A stretch of 10,504 nucleotides of DNA, taken from the NCBI GenBank assembly GCA_003024985.2, contig PXIH01S0012567.1; one strand, 5' to 3'. Numbering within the stretch: the stretch's first letter is position 1; every line of letters starts with the position of its first letter. The position numbers and the translations under genes were made by a program. The notes below the pieces were generated by a model that ran no database searches, had not been told where the DNA came from, and worked only from the letters and a program-made list of their open reading frames with translations. The DNA is from Euperipatoides rowelli. Taxonomy: Eukaryota > Onychophora > Udeonychophora > Euonychophora > Peripatopsidae. Below are positions 8,180 through 10,504 of the stretch, one piece after another.

Positions 8180-8730
8180 TGATAAAGTTTTTTATTTGTG
8201 TTAAACTAAAGAATTTAAGATATTAATTGGTACCCAAACTTAATTTTTTTTTAAAAAATTAATCAACATTACTTTTAACGTTTAAAAAATACATAAATAG
8301 TTGGAACACGACATCTAAGTGAATTTCACATTTTTATACTTGAAAAGAAAATATGACTAACTTGATTGATCTGTGTCCAGGGATTTTTTTTAAAGTACTT
8401 TAAAAAATTAAGAGAAAGAATTGGTTGAAATGTTTGATCCTTGGTATGGGAATTTTTTCTTGATCATCAGTTAAATAGATTTTGAATTCAATTAAGGCTT
8501 CATACAATAATAAAGCTAACAATGCTTATTGCGTATGAATTTACTTTTTTTTCCCCATATTAAATAGATCTTTACTAAAAATCAAACTTACAACTTTGAT
8601 TTAAATTGAAAGATGAGAATAATTTATCTATAAAGATCTTTTAATCCCACTAGCTGGGTGAGAAACCCAATTGGATTTACAAAAAAAATATATTTTATAT
8701 AAATTAGGCTCAAAACTTCCATCCTTCCCT
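8180..8730. other. AT-rich non-coding stretch with two A/T palindromes
   Basis: No coding signal is visible. Two perfect palindromes occur: TTAATTTTTT/AAAAAATTAA at 8240-8262 with a 3-base loop, and a 22-bp palindrome centred on AAAGTACTTT at 8386-8407. Both are made mostly of A/T runs, and some are expected by chance in DNA of this composition. TGGGT-GAGAA-ACCCA near 8655-8670 is a small GC-containing hairpin. Confidence 0.5.
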
Positions 8731-8803
8731 TATCTGTGGAAAATAAAATCTTTATTACTTTATATAGTAAAGTAATGCATCTGTAATAACTCATTCACAG
8801 ATA
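8731..8803. repeat. Nested inverted repeats
   Basis: The outer arms TATCTGTG (8731-8738) and CACAGATA (8796-8803) are perfect complements. Inside them, nearly on the same centre, ATTACTTTA (8754-8762) pairs with TAAAGTAAT (8768-8776) over a 5-base loop. The sequence between inner and outer arms does not pair well. It could be the remnant of a short inverted-repeat element or chance; the shared centre is the reason to list it. Confidence 0.45.
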
Positions 8804-8950
8804 CATCAAAGCGTGGGGAAAATTATCCCTCCCCTCGCCGTACAAAATAATGTGCAACATCAAGAATGAGTGCAGCTTCTAATTAGAAAAAAAAACGCTA
8901 AAGTAGACGCAACTCAGAAAACAAATAACAGGCAATATTATTGTACTCCA

Positions 8951-8972
8951 ATCACAAAATTACTTTTGTGAT
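8951..8972. repeat. Perfect 9-bp hairpin
   Basis: ATCACAAAA (8951-8959), loop TTAC, TTTTGTGAT (8964-8972). It opens the motif cluster that follows on its right. Confidence 0.55.
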
Positions 8973-8975
8973 CCT

Positions 8976-9101
8976 GCGATTTGATGACAGCCTTCTGTGA
9001 TCAAGGTGATTGAATCGCTAAATGTAGACAACTTCATAAGTGACAAGGTTTGGATCTTTTGGTGATTCAATCTCAATGATTCAATCCATCGATCCAATCG
9101 C
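8976..9101. repeat. Cluster of near-palindromic GATTSAATC words
   Basis: Within about 125 bases there are GATTGAATCGC (9008-9018), GATTCAATC (9064-9072), GATTCAATCC (9078-9087) and GATCCAATCGC (9091-9101). A related GCGATTTGAT lies at 8976-8985. The words occur in both orientations, and each is nearly its own reverse complement. Possible explanations are a decayed transposon end or a cluster of protein-binding sites. The sequence alone does not decide. Confidence 0.4.
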
Positions 9102-9872
9102 AAGTAAAGAGCTGGCCTAATACTAAAAACTTATGTACTGTATATTTAAAAAAAAACACGAACATACAGTATATAGCTCAGAATATTTAATTATTTTCTT
9201 TTCACTGTAAATTTTTTATATCGCCTTTAAATGGGTATTATTTCTTGTAATAGTTATTAACCCTTTAGTTCCTCATCATAAATAGTGAGTTTAGTCTACG
9301 CTTAGACTCACAACATGGATAATTAAATACTATAGAAACAATACACGAGAAAGAAACATATTAAAAAAAATTATTTTCGCATTTTATTAAAAAAATGCTT
9401 TTCTTTTTTGTGTTTTTAAATTATACTTGTATTAGTTTTTCAAGCATTTTAAAATCTTTAAAACAACGCTCTAACACATGATGCCCTCCATGTGATGCTT
9501 ATCTTGTTTACCGTCTAGCGCTGTCACAGTTAATCGCAAAAGTAGAAATAGTAACAGTAATAGTAATTATAACAAAAATATAAAATTTATAGTGATATTG
9601 TTTTAAAATAATACGATTACAAGCACTGCATCTTGTAGTGCATTATTCTGTATATGGCAACATTTTGTAGGATCGTTATCTTACTAGAAACTTTTATAGG
9701 GATGTTCTGCACATTTTTTATTTTTTTTTAATTTTTTATTTTAATTTATCCATCTGGCTATCTTTAATCAATTGATTCATTCAATAGGATTTTGAAAAGC
9801 AAAAAAAAAAAAAAAAAAAGAGATTCATTTTAAATTAGTTTTTTACATTTAGATGAGTTATAAATAACATAG
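9102..9872. other. AT-rich non-coding stretch
   Basis: No coding frame or RNA gene is seen. The stretch holds a 19-base A run at 9801-9819 and a short run of GTA-containing triplets at about 9539-9570 (AGTAACAGTAATAGTAAT). Weak inverted words ACTGTAT/ATACAGT lie at 9137-9170. The A run is not preceded by any recognisable retrocopy or SINE body. Confidence 0.5.
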
Positions 9873-9881
9873 CAATAACTT
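9873..9881 (+). repeat. Left target-site duplication CAATAACTT
   Basis: It matches 10210-10218 exactly, and each copy lies seven bases outside an inverted-repeat arm. Confidence 0.7.
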
Positions 9882-10209
9882 AGAAGTACCTAAAAACTGG
9901 AAGGCCTAAGTCCCATTTTACCAAGTTTTTAACATATGCAAAAGTATTTTTGTCACTACGGAAAGAGCTGATGGAAGATGTATCAAAATTATAGAAATCA
10001 ATCAAAAACGATTATTTCACCTCCAGATTATCATCGGGTTGGGGCATAGTGGATTAATACATAGTAGGACATAGTGGATTTAATACATAGTATGACATAG
10101 GGTTCAGGTAACGGGAAGGTTAGGACTGTAAATTACAACAATAAGGCAGCTATCCATCTTGATCATGTGACTATATGGGACTTAGGCCTTCCAGTTTCTA
10201 GGCGATCGT
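9882..10209. mobile_element. Short inverted-repeat transposon (MITE, about 328 bp)
   Basis: The left arm 9889-9916 and right arm 10175-10202 are 28-base inverted repeats with one mismatch (fifth base A or G). Both contain AACTGGAAGGCCTAAGTCCC. Exactly seven bases outside each arm stands a perfect 9-base direct repeat, CAATAACTT (9873-9881 and 10210-10218), the expected target-site duplication. A 9-base duplication suggests a Mutator-like origin; hAT (8 bases) is the alternative. The outermost seven bases of the two ends do not match well. There is no ORF of any size, so movement would need a transposase from elsewhere. The near-identical arms suggest a fairly recent insertion. Confidence 0.82.
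10043..10102 (+). repeat. Tandem repeat of about 24-26 bp, 2.4 copies
   Basis: Unit 1 (10043-10066) and unit 2 (10067-10092) both read as GGCATAGTGGATT or GGACATAGTGGATTT followed by AATACATAGTA. A partial third unit, TGACATAGG, starts at 10093. The array lies inside the 9882-10209 element and could vary in length between copies or individuals. Confidence 0.75.
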
Positions 10210-10218
10210 CAATAACTT
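10210..10218 (+). repeat. Right target-site duplication CAATAACTT
   Basis: It matches 9873-9881 exactly. The base next to each copy differs, so the duplication is 9 bases. Confidence 0.7.
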
Positions 10219-10504
10219 CAGTTTACCATTTTTCACATTTATAATAATACATTTGCTGGTTTCACTTGTTGTAGAACTTTTTACGATTTGTGTCCACACG
10301 GCAACACTATACACACCATTATAATATAGGCTATATGAATTAAATAAACAAATCCCTCCCTATCCACTAATTTTAGAGGTTGAAGAATCACCAGATAGGG
10401 GACAATATAAAATTATTATTAACTACCTGTCGCTGTTTTGTCAAAATAAAAATAAAATACATATATACAATTAGGATATTGTTATCTATTTGATGCCCTT
10501 TTGC
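10219..10504. other. Right-edge non-coding sequence, nothing recognised
   Basis: AT-rich DNA with no frame, repeat or splice signal that can be tied to the membrane-protein gene. Confidence 0.45.

Larger units (their letters stand above)
7329..10504 (-). other. Intron or upstream region of the membrane-protein gene
   Basis: No upstream exon is recognisable on the minus strand between the acceptor and the right edge. The ORFs at 7661-8100 on both strands come from A/T runs inside a transposon and are not coding. Either the intron is longer than 3.1 kb or a small exon has been missed. The stretch holds two inverted-repeat transposons (7398-8137 and 9882-10209), several perfect hairpins and a motif cluster near 9000. 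No donor is assigned because none is supported by adjacent coding sequence. Confidence 0.5.

Noticed and set aside
9801-9819. A19 run as the tail of a retrocopy or SINE
   Set aside because: No body, target-site duplication or pol III boxes are found upstream, and similar A runs occur all over this window.
1-10504. CRISPR array, bacterial operon, phage or retroviral genes
   Set aside because: There are no regularly spaced direct repeats with unique spacers, no packed ORFs, and no reverse transcriptase, integrase or capsid-like frames. The window reads as animal nuclear DNA.

Overview
This window looks like nuclear DNA from an animal with a strongly AT-rich genome. It has long A and T runs, a spliced gene with a textbook polypyrimidine-AG acceptor, and small inverted-repeat transposons. 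Nothing in it is bacterial: there are no packed ORFs, no operon spacing and no Shine-Dalgarno starts. An AT-rich invertebrate such as a crustacean or insect is a reasonable guess, but nothing here fixes the taxon.

The only convincing protein-coding sequence is on the minus strand at 6709-7328. It is the last exon of a multi-exon gene: an acidic soluble stretch, one membrane span, then a short tail with two cysteines. No upstream exon is recognisable between 7329 and 10504, so the rest of the gene probably lies beyond the right edge. The 3' UTR probably runs leftwards from 6708 and contains a hairpin at 6480-6517.

The region to the right of that exon is intron or upstream sequence and carries two well-supported non-autonomous DNA transposons. 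One (7398-8137) has near-identical 18-bp ends, sits between two TTAA copies, and contains dispersed copies of a terminal motif plus an internal duplication of about 195-200 bp. The other (9882-10209) has 28-bp inverted repeats differing at one base and a perfect 9-bp direct repeat on its flanks. A third, weaker candidate lies at 2162-2345.

The left 5.9 kb is almost all AT-rich non-coding sequence. It has three less AT-rich islands (about 1440-1550, 4270-4400 and 4860-5075) with coding-like ORFs that I could not assign. Small hairpins, a GA microsatellite and a purine-rich tract make up the rest. I found no rRNA, tRNA or CRISPR array and no retroelement ORF.
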